Source: Platynereis dumerilii (Eukaryota; Annelida; Polychaeta; Phyllodocida; Nereididae). Taken from it: DNA of 64,000 bases. Every line of letters begins with the position of its first letter. Within the stretch, counting starts at the first letter, position 1. The position numbers were made by a program, and so were the translations under genes. The stretch spans positions 1,922,001 to 1,986,000 of the forward strand of contig JAPTHN010000021.1 in the NCBI GenBank assembly GCA_026936325.1. The letters run 5' to 3'. Shown here piece by piece: positions 46,401 through 61,400 of the stretch. The notes beneath the pieces are model-generated. The model saw nothing but the letters and a program-made list of their open reading frames with translations, was not told where the DNA came from and did not search any database.

Positions 46401-49400
46401 TACTTGAGTTGGGTGTTCCTCCTCCTCCTCCACCGCCACCTCCATTTCCTCCGGTTGTATTACTGTTTGGTGATTGTGTACTAGAGTTGGGTGTTCCTCC
46501 TCCTCCTCCTCCACCACCACCTCCATTTCCTCCGGTTGTATTACTGTTTGGTGATTGTGTACTTGAGTTGGGTGTTCCTCCTCCTCCTCCTCCACCACCA
46601 CCTCCATTTCCTCCAGTTGTATTACTGTTTGGTGATTGTGTAGTGGTTACTGAAACAAAGTCGATTTTGTACCATTATAATATTTTTTCCATTCTCTCAT
46701 TTAGAAGCATCTGTGTTGTAATGATTTGAAAGCCTCCATCTCAGTTATTTGTATTTTACTCGCAACCAAAATTTAGATGATATCCACCTGATACATTGTT
46801 CATTGTTTTGCTGTAGTCAAGTATGATGAACAGCGGTACTTGAAATATCGCTTGCATATTAACAGTGATATCAGTGAAGTTATTGGTCAGCAGAGTGCTA
46901 ACAATGTCATGGTATTTTTTTGGATCTCTCTCATGATGGGTTCGTCAAAGAGATCTTATATTTTGTGATGTGCTTTGTAATACACCTACACATTACACAT
47001 AGTTCATCAAAAATAAGATATGGAAATCAGTTAGGAAATTATTGCGAGTATACTGTCTCAAGAAGATATGAAAATATCTCGCATATGACCCTGGCAATAG
47101 ATTGAGAAAAGGTCTTGTAAAGTAGCTCATGCATTGCAGAGTTAGAAAAAAGGTATGATATTCAAGTTAAAGTCATCTTTTATCTGTACTACTAGCTGAC
47201 TGAAGTTGTCCCTGCTTTCAAATCAGTTAGCCTCAGTCATGTAGTACCTCGTCGCCCTAGGTGCCTGGCTGCGTTTGTGTGAATCTTCAAAAATATATGT
47301 TTAGGTTGTACTTTCTGTATTTATAATATGATCTAGCAAGAAAAACATCATACATGATTGGCATTTACAGCAGCCTTGTTCCAGCACAGCCTTTTCATTG
47401 ACGCCAGGACAGATCACATTGTTGCAATTCAGATCACCTGCAAATTAATAGAACAGACAATACTGATCATTCATTTCTCTGGGAAGACAGGCGAAACTGT
47501 ATTTTACAACTTTGAAAACAGAAAGCAGAAAAGGTTTGTCTGGACTGATGAGCGTTATATCCATACAAGCTTGTATGAATGGGCTCGTTCGCATGCACAT
47601 ATAAATTCTCAGAATTTCAAATCGACATGTTCTTCCAGACATACTATGTCAATCTTGAACAGCTTGCTTTTCATCGATGTCGTATCTTGTGATTGACAAA
47701 ATTTCTTTTGATTCGACATCAATGAACTAATGCAGATGTTATTTAGGTGTTTTCAAATGGCATTTGACATCATCCCATTAATGAATGGTTGAAAGCTGAT
47801 GGTATAAAAAGCTTGTACCTTTCTCAACTCTGGTGTAAACCCCGAAGAGCTTGTTGATTCCATAACATCCTCTTTGTCGACATGACTGACTGAAAGCGTA
47901 TTCCACTCTTGTTACTTCAATTCCCTTGAAGTCTATCCTGTAATCTTGATAGTCCAATTTCGGATAAATGCCACCATAACTCAGAGGGATTTTCTATGTA
48001 GGAAATAGAGAAGAAAGCATTTTGTATGGTTACAAATTTTAAACAAAATGAAGAGTGAAATTGAGTGCAGGAATTGTGAAAAAGGTCATACGGTTGAAAA
48101 GACAGCATTATATCCATTGTATGCTGTAATGGTCACATGTGCATGGTAACATCTTGCTGTTAACTGTCCTTCAATGAAATGCAATTTAGTTTTTCCTTCT
48201 CCTCTGAAAATTACATACAATGTGGGTTGTGGATCTCCTTTTTGGAAACTTGCAAAATTATCGTATCGGTAATTTTCTCGTCTTTTCTTCAGTGCTTTGC
48301 GTCTTGGATGGCGTTTATCTTTGCTAGAAAGTTTCAGAGTCCACATTGGGTTCTTGCCACGCATGAAGGTATACTTTGCAATTTTGTGAGTGGTTGTAGC
48401 TGGAAAAGAGACATATTGTAAGAATAAACTTTCAAAGGTAGTTGTATTCTGTATTTTAAGTCCTGCGAGAAATCCAGGCATTCATTCTCATACACCAAAT
48501 GGAAGAGATGATGATATATTTAGGAGATCCTCACAAGCGATATAGTATTGTCAGTAATTCCTATCTATGTACCTTTGCCAAACTTGCACAACATGAATGG
48601 TGCTTAAAATGTACATATTAATCATTTGTATCAGTCAATCCGCATTTGTGTACAAGCACAATTTTTTCTCATTTCTAATTCTGCATATTCCATATTGTAA
48701 TATTCAAAAATGATTGGAATTGAAAGGATTTTAGATTTGTAATATTATAGTCACCATCTTCACAATAGTTTCCTGAGTATCCAGGCTGGCAGAAACATTT
48801 ACAGCAGCCGTTGAGATCAAGCTGGGCTTTTCCACCATTTTGGCAACAAATTTGGGAACAGTCAGCTAAAATAGAAGTACGTTTGTCTATTAGTCATTGA
48901 TGAAATCATCTATTACCCATTTGAACTTCTGTAGTGAATTACCATGGCATATTCCTGAATGAGAGTTCGATAACTAAAAAGGCAAACTGCTAATGAAAAC
49001 GCATAGAATTGCAGTATTCATGTAATGCCTGAAAGTAAATTTGCTAACAATTCAAAATAAAACAAAAATCTTAAGTTCAAAATATCAAAGAAGTTCAAAT
49101 TGTGAAATTTCAAAAAGGGAAACCACTATCAAAAGCTAAGTTAATCTATTGCAAAACAATATAACATACTTTGACACTGGCCACCAGTTGTGTTGCTGTT
49201 TGGTGATTGTGTACTTGAGTTGGGTGTTCCTCCTCCTCCTCCACCACCACCTCCATTTCCTCCGGTTGTATTACTGTTTGGTGATTGTGTACTTGAGTTG
49301 GGTGTTCCTCCTCCTCCTCCTCCACCGCCACCTCCATTTCCTCCGGTTGTATTACTGTTTGGTGATTGTGTACTTGAGTTGGGTGTTCCTCCTCCTCCTC

Positions 49401-52400
49401 CACCACCATCTCCATTTCCTCCGGTTGTATTACTGTTTGGTGACTGTGTACTTGAGTTGGGTGTTCCTCCTCCTCCACCACCTCCACCGCCACCTCCATT
49501 TCCTCCGGTTGTATTACTGTTTGGTGATTGTGTACTTGAGTTGGGTGTTCCTCCTCCTCCTCCTCCACCACCACCTCCATTTCCTCCGGTTGTATTACTG
49601 TTTGGTGATTGTGTACTTGAGTTGGGTGTTCCTCCTCCTCCACCACCACCTCCATTTCCTCCGGTTGTATTACTGTTTGGTGATTGTGTACTTGAGTTGG
49701 GTGTTCCTCCTCCACCGCCACCTCCATTTCCTCCGGTTGTATTACTGTTTGGTGATTGTGTACTTGAGTTGGGTGTTCCTCCTCCTCCACCGCCACCTCC
49801 ATTTCCTCCGGTTGTATTACTGTTTGGTGATTGTGTACTTGAGTTGGGTGTTCCTCCTCCTCCTCCACCGCCACCTCCATTTCCTCCGGTTGTATTACTG
49901 TTTGGTGATTGTGTACTTGAGTTGGGTGTTCCTCCTCCTCCTCCACCACCACCTCCATTACCTCCGGTTGTATTACTGTTTGGTGATTGTGTACTTGAGT
50001 TGGGTGTTCCTCCTCCTCCACCACCACCTCCATTTCCTCCGGTTGTATTACTGTTTGGTGATTGTGTACTTGAGTTGGGTGTTCCCCCTCCTCCTCCACC
50101 GCCACCTCCATTTCCTCCGGTTGTATTACTGTTTGGTGATTGTGTACTTGAGTTGGGTGTTCCTCCTCCTCCTCCACCGCCACCTCCATTTCCTCCGGTT
50201 GTATTACTGTTTGATGATTGTGTACTTGAGTTGGGTGTTCCTCCTCCTCCTCCACCACCACCTCCATTTCCTCCAGTTGTATTACTGTTTGGTGATTGTG
50301 TGGTGGTTACTGAAACGAAAGTCGATTTTGTACCATTATAATAATTTTTTTCCATTCTCTCATTTAGAAACATATGTGTTGTAATGATTTGAAAGCCTGC
50401 GTCTCAGTTATTTGTATTTTACTCGCAACCAAAATGTAGATCATATCCACCTAATACATTGTTCATTGTTGTGCTGTAGTCAAGTATGATGAACAGCGGT
50501 ACTTGAAATATCGCTTGCATATTAACAGTGATATCAGTGAAGTTATTGGTCAGCAGAGTGCTAACAATGTCAGAGATCTTATATTTTGTGATGTGCTTTG
50601 TAATACACCTACACATTACACATAGTTCATCAAAAATAAGATATATATATGGAAATCAGTTAGGAAATTATTGCGAGTATACTGTCTCAAGAAGATATCA
50701 AAATATCTCGCTTATGACCCTGGCAATAGATTGAGAGAAGGTCTTGTAAGGTAGCTCATGCATTGCAGAGTTAGAAAAAAGGTATGATATTCAAGTTAAA
50801 GTCATCTTTTATCTGTACTACTAGCTGACTGAAGTTGTCCCTGCTTTCAAATCAGTAAGCCTCAGTCACGTAGTACCTCGTCGCCCTAGGTGCCTGGCTG
50901 CGTTTGTGTGAATCTTCAAAAATATATGTTTAGGTTGTACTGTCTGTATCTAAAATATAATCTAGCAAGAAAAACATCATACATGATTGGCATTTACAGC
51001 AGCCTTGTTCCAGCACAGCCTTTTCATTGACGCCAGGACAGATCACATTGTTGCAATTCAGATCACCTGCAAATTAATAGAACAGACTATACTGATCATT
51101 CATTTCTCTGGTAAGACAGGCGAAACTGTATTTTACAACTTTGAAAACAAAAAGCAGAAAAGGTATGTCTGGACTGATGAGCGTTATATCCATACAAGCT
51201 TGTATGAATGGGCTCGTTCGCATGCACATATAAATTCTCAGAATTTCAAACAGACATGTTCTTCCGGACATACTTCTCTGTCAATCTTGAACAGCCTTTT
51301 CATCTATGTCTTATCTTGTGATTGACAAAATTTCTTTTGATTCGACATCAATGAACTAATGCGGATGTTATTTAGGTGTTTGCAAATGGCATTTGACATC
51401 CAATTAATGAATGGTTGAAAGCTGATGGTGTAAAAAGCTTGTACCTTTCTCAACTCTGGTGTAAACCCCGAAGAGCTTGTTGATCCCATAACATCCTCTT
51501 TGTCGACATGACTGACTGAAAGCGTATTCCACTCTTGTTACTTCAATTCCCTTGAAGTCTATCCTGTAATCTTGATAGTCCAATTTCGGATAAATGCCAC
51601 CATAACTCAGAGGGATTTTCTATGTAGGAAATAGAGAAGAAAGCATTTTGTATGGTTACAAATTTTAAACAAAATGAGGAGTGAAATTGATCGTAAGAAT
51701 TGTGAAAAAGGTCATACGGTTGTAAAGACAGCATTATATCCATTGTATGCTGTAATGGTCACATGTGCATGGTAACATCTTGCTGTTAACTGTCCTTCAA
51801 TGAAATGCAATTTAGTTTTTCCTTCTCCTCTGAAAATTACATACAATGTGGGTTGTGGATCTCCTTTTTGGAAACTTGCAAAATTATCGTATCTGTAATT
51901 TTCTCGTCGTTTCTTCAGTGCTTTGCGTCGTGGATGGCGTTTATCTTTGCTAGAAAGTTTCAGAGTCCACATTGGGTTCTTGCCACGCATGAAGGTATAC
52001 TTTGCAATTTTGTGAGTGGTTGTAGCTGGAAAAGAGACGTATTGTAAGAATAAACTTTCAAAGGTAGTTGTATTCTGTATTTTAAGTCCTGCGAGAAATC
52101 CAGGCATTCATTCTCATACACCAAATGGAAGAGATGATGATATATTTAGGAGATCCACACAAGCGATATAGTATTGTCATTAATTGCTATCTATGCACCT
52201 TTGCCAAACTTGCACAACATGAATGGTGCTTAAAATGTACATATTAATCATTTGTATCAGTCAATCCGCATTTGTGTACAAGCACAATTTTTTCTCATTT
52301 CTAATTCTGCATATTACATATTGTAATTTTCAAGAATGATTGGAATTGAAAGGATTTTAGATATGTAATGTTATATTCACCATCTTCACAATAGTTTCCT

Positions 52401-55400
52401 GAGTATCCAGGCTGGCAGAAACATTTACAGCAGCCGTTGAGATCAAGCTGGGCTTTTCCACCATTTTGGCAACAAATTTGGGAACAGTCAGCTAAAATAG
52501 AAGTACGTTTGTCTATTAGTCATTGATGAAATCATCTATTAACCGTTTGAGCTTCTGTAGTGAATTGCCATGGCATATTCCTGAATGAGAGTTCGATAAC
52601 TAAAAAGGCAAACTGCTAATGAAAACGCATAGAATTGCAGTATTCATGTAATGCCTGAAAGTAAATTTGCTAACAATTCAAAATAAAAATCTTAAGTTCA
52701 AAATATCAAAGAAGTTCAAATTGTGAAATTTCAAAAAGGGAAACCACTATCAAAAGCTAAGTTAATCTATTGCAAAACAATATAACATACTTTGACACTG
52801 GCCACCAGTTGTGTTGCTGTTTGGTGATTGTGTACTTGAGTTGGGTGTTCCTCCTCCTCCTCCACCACCACCTCCATTTCCTCCGGTTGTATTACTGTTT
52901 GGTGATTGTGTACTTGAGTTGGGTGTTCCTCCTCCTCCTCCACCGCCACCTCCATTTCCTCCGGTTGTATTACTGTTTGGTGATTGTGTACTTGAGTTGG
53001 GTGTTCCTCCTCCTCCTCCTCCACCACCACCTCCATTTCCTCCGGTTGTATTACTGTTTGGTGATTGTGTACTTGAGTTGGGTGTTCCTCCTCCTCCACC
53101 ACCACCTCCATTTCCTCCGGTTGTATTACTGTTTGGTGATTGTGTACTTGAGTTGGGTGTTCCTCCTCCACCGCCACCTCCATTTCCTCCGGTTGTATTA
53201 CTGTTTGGTGATTGTGTACTTGAGTTGGGTGTTCCTCCTCCTCCTCCACCGCCACCTCCATTTCCTCCGGTTGTATTACTGTTTGGTGATTGTGTACTTG
53301 AGTTGGGTGTTCCTCCTCCTCCTCCACCGCCACCTCCATTTCCTCCGGTTGTATTACTGTTTGGTGATTGTGTACTTGAGTTGGGTGTTCCTCCTCCTCC
53401 TCCACCACCACCTCCATTACCTCCGGTTGTATTACTGTTTGGTGATTGTGTACTTGAGTTGGGTGTTCCTCCTCCTCCACCACCACCTCCATTTCCTCCG
53501 GTTGTATTACTGTTTGGTGACTGTGTACTTGAGTTGGGTGTTCCTCCTCCTCCACCACCTCCACCGCCACCTCCATTTCCTCCGGTTGTATTACTGTTTG
53601 GTGATTGTGTACTTGAGTTGGGTGTTCCGCCTCCTCCTCCACCGCCACCTCCATTTCCTCCGGTTGTATTACTGTTTGGTGATTGTGTACTTGAGTTGGG
53701 TGTTCCTCCTCCTCCTCCACCACCACCTCCATTTCCTCCAGTTGTATTACTGTTTGGTGATTGTGTAGTGGTTACTGAAACAAAGTCGATTTTGTACCAT
53801 TATAATATTTTTTTTCCATTCTCTCATTTAGAAACATATGTGTTGTAATGATTTGAAAGCCTGCGTCTCAGTTATTTGTATTTTACTCGCAACCAAAATT
53901 TAGATCATATCCACCTGATACATTGTTCATTGTTGTGCTGTAGTCAAGTATGATGAACAGCGGTACTTGAAATATCGCTTGCATATTAACAGTGATATCA
54001 GTGAAGTTATTGGTCAGCAGAGTGCTAACAATGTCAGAGATCTTATATTTTGTGATGTGCTTTGTAATACACCTACACATTACACATAGTTCATCAAAAA
54101 TAAGATATATATATGGAAATCAGTTAGGAAATTATTGCGAGTATACTGTCTCAAGAAGATATCAAAATATCTCGCTTATGACCCTGGCAATAGATTGAGA
54201 AAAGGTCTTGTAAGGTAGCTCATGCATTGCAGAGTTAGAAAAAAGGTATGATATTCAAGTTAAAGTCATCTTTTATCTGTACTACTAGCTGACTGAAGTT
54301 GTCCCTGCTTTCAAATCAGTAAGCCTCAGTCACGTAGTACCTCGTCGCCCTAGGTGCCTGGCTGCGTTTGTGTGAATCTTCAAAAATATATGTTTAGGTT
54401 GTACTGTCTGTATCTAAAATATAATCTAGCAAGAAAAACATCATACATGATTGGCATTTACAGCAGCCTTGTTCCAGCACAGCCTTTTCATTGACGCCAG
54501 GACAGATCACATTGTTGCAATTCAGATCACCTGCAAATTAATAGAACAGACTATACTGATCATTCATTTCTCTGGTAAGACAGGCGAAACTGTATTTTAC
54601 AACTTTGAAAACAAAAAGCAGAAAAGGTTTGTCTGGACTGATGAGCGTTATATCCATACAAGCTTGTATGAATGGGCTCGTTCGCATGCACATATAAATT
54701 CTCAGAATTTCAAACAGACATGTTCTTCCGGACATACTTCTCTGTCAATCTTGAACAGCCTTTTCATCTATGTCTTATCTTGTGATTGACAAAATTTCTT
54801 TTGATTCGACATCAATGAACTAATGCGGATGTTATTTAGGTGTTTGCAAATGGCATTTGACATCCAATTAATGAATGGTTGAAAGCTGATGGTGTAAAAA
54901 GCTTGTACCTTTCTCAACTCTGGTGTAAACCCCGAAGAGCTTGTTGATCCCATAACATCCTCTTTGTCGACATGACTGACTGAAAGCGTATTCCACTCTT
55001 GTTACTTCAATTCCCTTGAAGTCTATCCTGTAATCTTGATAGTCCAATTTCGGATAAATGCCACCATAACTCAGAGGGATTTTCTATGTAGGAAATAGAG
55101 AAGAAAGCATTTTGTATGGTTACAAATTTTAAACAAAATGAGGAGTGAAATTGATCGTAAGAATTGTGAAAAAGGTCATACGGTTGTAAAGACAGCATTA
55201 TATCCATTGTATGCTGTAATGGTCACATGTGCATGGTAACATCTTGCTGTTAACTGTCCTTCAATGAAATGCAATTTAGTTTTTCCTTCTCCTCTGAAAA
55301 TTACATACAATGTGGGTTGTGGATCTCCTTTTTGGAAACTTGCAAAATTATCGTATCTGTAATTTTCTCGTCGTTTCTTCAGTGCTTTGCGTCGTGGATG

Positions 55401-58400
55401 GCGTTTATCTTTGCTAGAAAGTTTCAGAGTCCACATTGGGTTTTTGCCACGCATGAAGGTATACTTTGCAATTTTGTGAGTGGTTGTAGCTGGAAAAGAG
55501 ACGTATTGTAAGAATAAACTTTCAAAGGTAGTTGTATTCTGTATTTTAAGTCCTGCGAGAAATCCAGGCATTCATTCTCATACACCAAATGGAAGAGATG
55601 ATGATATATTTAGGAGATCCACACAAGCGATATAGTATTGTCATTAATTGCTATCTATGCACCTTTGCCAAACTTGCACAACATGAATGGTGCTTAAAAT
55701 GTACATATTAATCATTTGTATCAGTCAATCCGCATTTGTGTACAAGCACAATTTTTTCTCATTTCTAATTCTGCATATTACATATTGTAATTTTCAAGAA
55801 TGATTGGAATTGAAAGGATTTTAGATATGTAATGTTATATTCACCATCTTCACAATAGTTTCCTGAGTATCCAGGCTGGCAGAAACATTTACAGCAGCCG
55901 TTGAGATCAAGCTGGGCTTTTCCACCATTTTGGCAACAAATTTGGGAACAGTCAGCTAAAATAGAAGTACGTTTGTCTATTAGTCATTGATGAAATCATC
56001 TATTAACCATTTGAACTTCTTTAGTGAATTGCCATGGCATATTCCTGAACGAAAGTTCGATGACTAAATAGGCAAACTGCTAATGAAAACGCATAGAATT
56101 GCAGTATTCATGTAATGCCTGAAAGTAAATTTGCTAACAATTAAAAATAAAACAAAAATCTTAAGTTCAAAATATCAAAGAAGTTCAAATTGTGAAAGGT
56201 CAAAAAGGGAAACTACTATCAAAAGCTAAGTTAATCTATTGCAAAACAATATAACATACTTTGACACTGGCCACCAGTTGTGTTGCTGTTTGGTGATTGT
56301 GTACTTGAGTTGGGTGTTCCTCCTCCTCCTCCACCACCACCTCCATTTCCTCCGGTTGTGTTACTGTTTGGTGATTGTGTACTTGAGTTGGGTGTTCCTC
56401 CTCCTCCTCCACCACCACCTCCATTTCCTCCGGTTGTATTACTGTTTGGTGATTGTGTACTTGAGTTGGGTGTTCCTCCGCCTCCTCCACCACCACCTCC
56501 ATTTCCTCCGGTTGTATTACTGTTTGGTGATTGTGTACTTGAGTTGGGTGTTCCTCCTCCACCACCACCTCCATTTCCTCCGGTTGTATTACTGTTTGGT
56601 GATTGTGTACTTGAGTTGGGTGTTCCTCCTCCTCCTCCACCGCCACCTCCATTTCCTCTGGTTGTATTACTGTTTGGTGATTGTGTACTTGAGTTGGGTG
56701 TTCCTCCTCCTCCTCCACCACCACCTCCATTTCCTCCGGTTGTATTACTGTTTGGTGATTGTGTACTTGAGTTGGGTGTTCCTCCTCCTCCTCCACCGCC
56801 ACCTCCATTTCCTCCAGTTGTATTACTGTTTGGTGATTGTGTACTTGAGTTGGGTGTTCCTCCTCCTCCTCCACCACCACCTCCATTACCTCCGGTTGTA
56901 TTACTGTTTGGTGATTGTGTACTTGAGTTGGGTGTTCCTCCTCCTCCTCCACCGCCACCTCCATTTCCTCCGGTTGTATTACTGTTTGGTGATTGTGTAC
57001 TTGAGTTTGGTGTTCCCCCTCCTCCTCCACCGCCACCTCCATTTCCTCCGGTTGTATTACTGTTTGGTGATTGTGTACTTGAGTTGGGTGTTCCTCCTCC
57101 TCCTCCACCGCCACCTCCATTTCCTCCGGTTGTATTACTGTTTGGTGATTGTGTACTTGAGTTGGGTGTTCCTCCTCCTCCTCCACCACCACCTCCACTT
57201 CCTCCGGTTGTATTACTGTTTGGTGATTGTGTACTAGAGTTGGGTGTTCCTCCTCCTCCTCCTCCACCACCACCTCCATTACCTCCGGTTGTATTACTGT
57301 TTGGTGACTGTGTACTTGAGTTGGGTGTTCCTCCTCCTCCTCCACCACCACCTCCATTTCCTCCGGTTGTATTACTGTTTGGTGATTGTGTGGTGGTTAC
57401 TGAAACAAAAGTCGATTTTGTACCATTATAATAATTTTTTTCCATTCTCTCATTTAGAAACATCTGTGTTGTAATGATTTGAAAGCCTCCGTCTCAGTTA
57501 TTTGTATTTTACTCGCAACCAAAATTTAGATCATATCCACCTGATACATTGTTCATTGTTGTGCTGTAGTCAAGTATGATGAACAGCGGTACTTGAAATA
57601 TCGCTTGCATATTAACAGTGATATCAGTGAAGTTATTGGTCAGCAGAGTGCTAACAATGTCATGGTATTTTTTTGGATCTCTCTCATGATGGGTTCGTCA
57701 AAGAGATCTTATATTTTGTGATGTGCTTTGTAATACACCTACACATTACACATAGTTCATCAAAAATAAGATATATATATGGAAATCAGTTAGGAAATTA
57801 TTGCGAGTATACTGTCTCAAGAAGATATCAAAATATCTCGCTTATGACCCTGGCAATAGATTGAGAAAAGGTCTTGTAAGGTAGCTCATGCATTGCAGAG
57901 TTAGAAAAAAGGTATGATATTCAAGTTAAAGTCATCTTTTATCTGTACTACTAGCTGACTGAAGTTGTCCCTGCTTTCAAATCAGTAAGCCTCAGTCACG
58001 TAGTACCTTGTCGCCCTAGGTGCCTGGCTGCGTTTGTGTGAATCTTCAAAAATATATGTTTAGGTTGTACTGTCTGTATTTAAAATATAATCTAGCAAGA
58101 AAAACATCATACATGATTGGCATTTACAGCAGCCTTGTTCCAGCACAGCCTTTTCATTGACGCCAGGACAGATCACATTGTTGCAATTCAGATCACCTGC
58201 AAATTAATAAAACAGACTATACTGATCATTCATTTCTCTGGTAAGACAGGCGAAACTGTATTTTACAACTTTGAAAACAAAAAGCAGAAAAGGTTTGTCT
58301 GGACTGATGAGCGTTATATCCATACAAGCTTGTATGAATGGGCTCGTTCGCATGCACATATAAATTCTCAGAATTTCAAACAGACATGTTCTTCAGGACA

Positions 58401-61400
58401 AACTTCTCTGTCAATCTTGAACAGCCTTTTCATCTATGTCTTATCTTGTGATTGACAAAATTTCTTTTGATTCGACATCAATGAACTAATGCGGATGTTA
58501 TTTAGGTGTTTGCAAATGGCATTTGACATCCAATTAATGAATGGTTGAAAGCTGATGGTGTAAAAAGCTTGTACCTTTCTCAACTCTGGTGTAAACCCCG
58601 AAGAGCTTGTTGATTCCATAACATCCTCTTTGTCGACATGACTGACTGAAAGCGTATTCCACTCTTGTTACTTCAATTCCCTTGAAGTCTATCCTGTAAT
58701 CTTGATAGTCCAATTTCGGATAAATGCCACCATAACTCAGAGGGATTTTCTATGTAGGAAATAGAGAAGAAAGCATTTTGTATGGTTACAATTTTTAAAC
58801 AAAATGAAGAGTGAAATTGAGTGCAGGGATTGTGAAAAAGGTCATACGGTTGTAAAGACAGCATTATATCCATTGTATGCTGTAATGGTCACATGTGCAT
58901 GGTAACATCTTGCTGTTAACTGTCCTTCAATGAAATGCAATTTAGTTTTTCCTTCTCCTCTGAAAATTACATACAATGTGGGTTGTGGATCTCCTTTTTG
59001 GAAACTTGCAAAATTATCGTATCTGTAATTTTCTCGTCGTTTCTTCAGTGCTTTGCGTCGTGGATGGCGTTTATCTTTGCTAGAAAGTTTCAGAGTCCAC
59101 ATTGGGTTTTTGCCACGCATGAAGGTATACTTTGCAATTTTGTGAGTGGTTGTAGCTGGAAAAGAGACGTATTGTAAGAATTAACTTTCAAAGGTAGTTG
59201 TATTCTGTATTTTAAGTCCTGCGAGAAATCCAGGCATTCATTCTCATACACCAAAAGGAAGAGATGATGACATATTTAGGAGATCCACAAAATTGATATA
59301 GTATTGTCATTATTTGCTATCTATGCACCTTTGCCAAACTTGCACGACATGAATGGTGCTTAAAATGTACATATTAATCATTTGTATCAGTCAATCCGCA
59401 TTTGTGTACAAGCACAATTTTTTCTTATTTCTACTTCTGCATATTACATATTGTAATTTTCAAAAATTAATTGGAATTGAAAGGATTTTAGATATGTAAT
59501 GTTATATTCACCATCTTCACAATAGTTTCCTGAGTATCCAGGCTGGCAGAAACATTTACAGCAGCCGTTGAGATCAAGCTGGGCTTTTCCACCATTTTGG
59601 CAACAAATTTGGGAACAGTCAGCTAAAATAGAAGTGGGTTTGTCTATTAGTCATTGATGAAATCATCTATTAACCATATGAACTTCTGAAGTGAATTGCC
59701 ATGGCATATTCCTGAATGAGAGTTCGATTACTTAATAGGCAAACTGCTAATGAAAACGCATAGAATTGCACTATTCATGTAATGCCTGAAAGTATATTTG
59801 CTAACAATTCAAATAAAACAAAAATCTTTAGTTCAAAATATCAAAAAAGTTCAAATTGTGAAAGGTCAAAAAGGGAAACTACTATCAAAAGCTAAGTTAA
59901 ACTATAGCAAAACATTATAACATACTTTGACACTGGCTAACAGTTGTGTTGCTGTTTGGTGATTGTGTACTTGAGTTGGGTGTTCCTCCTCCTCCTCCTC
60001 CTCCACCACCACCTCCATTTCCTCCGGTTGTATTACTGTTTGGTGATTGTGTACTTGAGTTGGGTGTTCCTCCTCCTCCTCCACCGCCACCTCCATTTCC
60101 TCCGGTTGTATTACTGTTTGGTGATTGTGTACTAGAGTTGGGTGTTCCTCCTCCTCCTCCTCCACCACCACCTCCATTTCCTCCAGTTGTATTACTGTTT
60201 GGTGATTGTGTACTTGAGTTGGGTGTTCCTCCTCCTCCTCCTCCACCACCTCCATTTCCTCCAGTTGTATTACTGTTTGGTGATTGTGTAGTGGTTACTG
60301 AAACAAAGTCGATTTTGTACCATTATAATATTTTTTCCATTCTCTCATTTAGAAGCATCTGTGTTGTAATGATTTGAAAGCCTCCATCTCAGTTATTTGT
60401 ATTTTACTCGCAACCAAAATTTAGATGATATCCACCTGATACATTGTTCATTGTTTTGCTGTAGTCAAGTATGATGAACAGCGGTACTTGAAATATCGCT
60501 TGCATATTAACAGTGATATCAGTGAAGTTATTGGTCAGCAGAGTGCTAACAATGTCATGGTATTTTTTTGGATCTCTCTCATGATGGGTTCGTCAAAGAG
60601 ATCTTATATTTTGTGATGTGCTTTGTAATACACCTACACATTACACATAGTTCATCAAAAATAAGATATGGAAATCAGTTAGGAAATTATTGCGAGTATA
60701 CTGTCTCAAAAAGATATGAAAATATCTCGCATATGACCCTGGCAATAGATTGAGAAAAGGTCTTGTAAAGTAGCTCATGCATTGCAGAGTTAGAAAAAAG
60801 GTATGATATTCAAGTTAAAGTCATCTTTTATCTGTACTACTAGCTGACTGAAGTTGTCCCTGCTTTCAAATCAGTTAGCCTCAGTCATGTAGTACCTCGT
60901 CGCCCTAGGTGCCTGGCTGCGTTTGTGTGAATCTTCAAAAATATATGTTTAGGTTGTACTTTCTGTATTTATAATATGATCTAGCAAGAAAAACATCATA
61001 CATGATTGGCATTTACAGCAGCCTTGTTCCAGCACAGCCTTTTCATTGACGCCAGGACAGATCACATTGTTGCAATTCAGATCACCTGCAAATTAATAGA
61101 ACAGACAATACTGATCATTCATTTCTCTGGGAAGACAGGCGAAACTGTATTTTACAACTTTGAAAACAGAAAGCAGAAAAGGTTTGTCTGGACTGATGAG
61201 CGTTATATCCATACAAGCTTGTATGAATGGGCTCGTTCGCATGCACATATAAATTCTCAGAATTTCAAATCGACATGTTCTTCCAGACATACTATGTCAA
61301 TCTTGAACAGCTTGCTTTTCATCGATGTCGTATCTTGTGATTGACAAAATTTCTTTTGATTCGACATCAATGAACTAATGCAGATGTTATTTAGGTGTTT

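Noticed and set aside
44324-58873. Recurrent 66-codon minus-strand frames ([11 protein letters not shown]...) over exon E
   Set aside because: They read exon E and its intron in the wrong phase. The spliced frame KIPLSYGG... is in phase with D and A.
47358-61344. Recurrent 112-codon plus-strand frames ([18 protein letters not shown]...) in five cassettes
   Set aside because: Antisense of exon A and its intron. Repetition only reflects cassette duplication.
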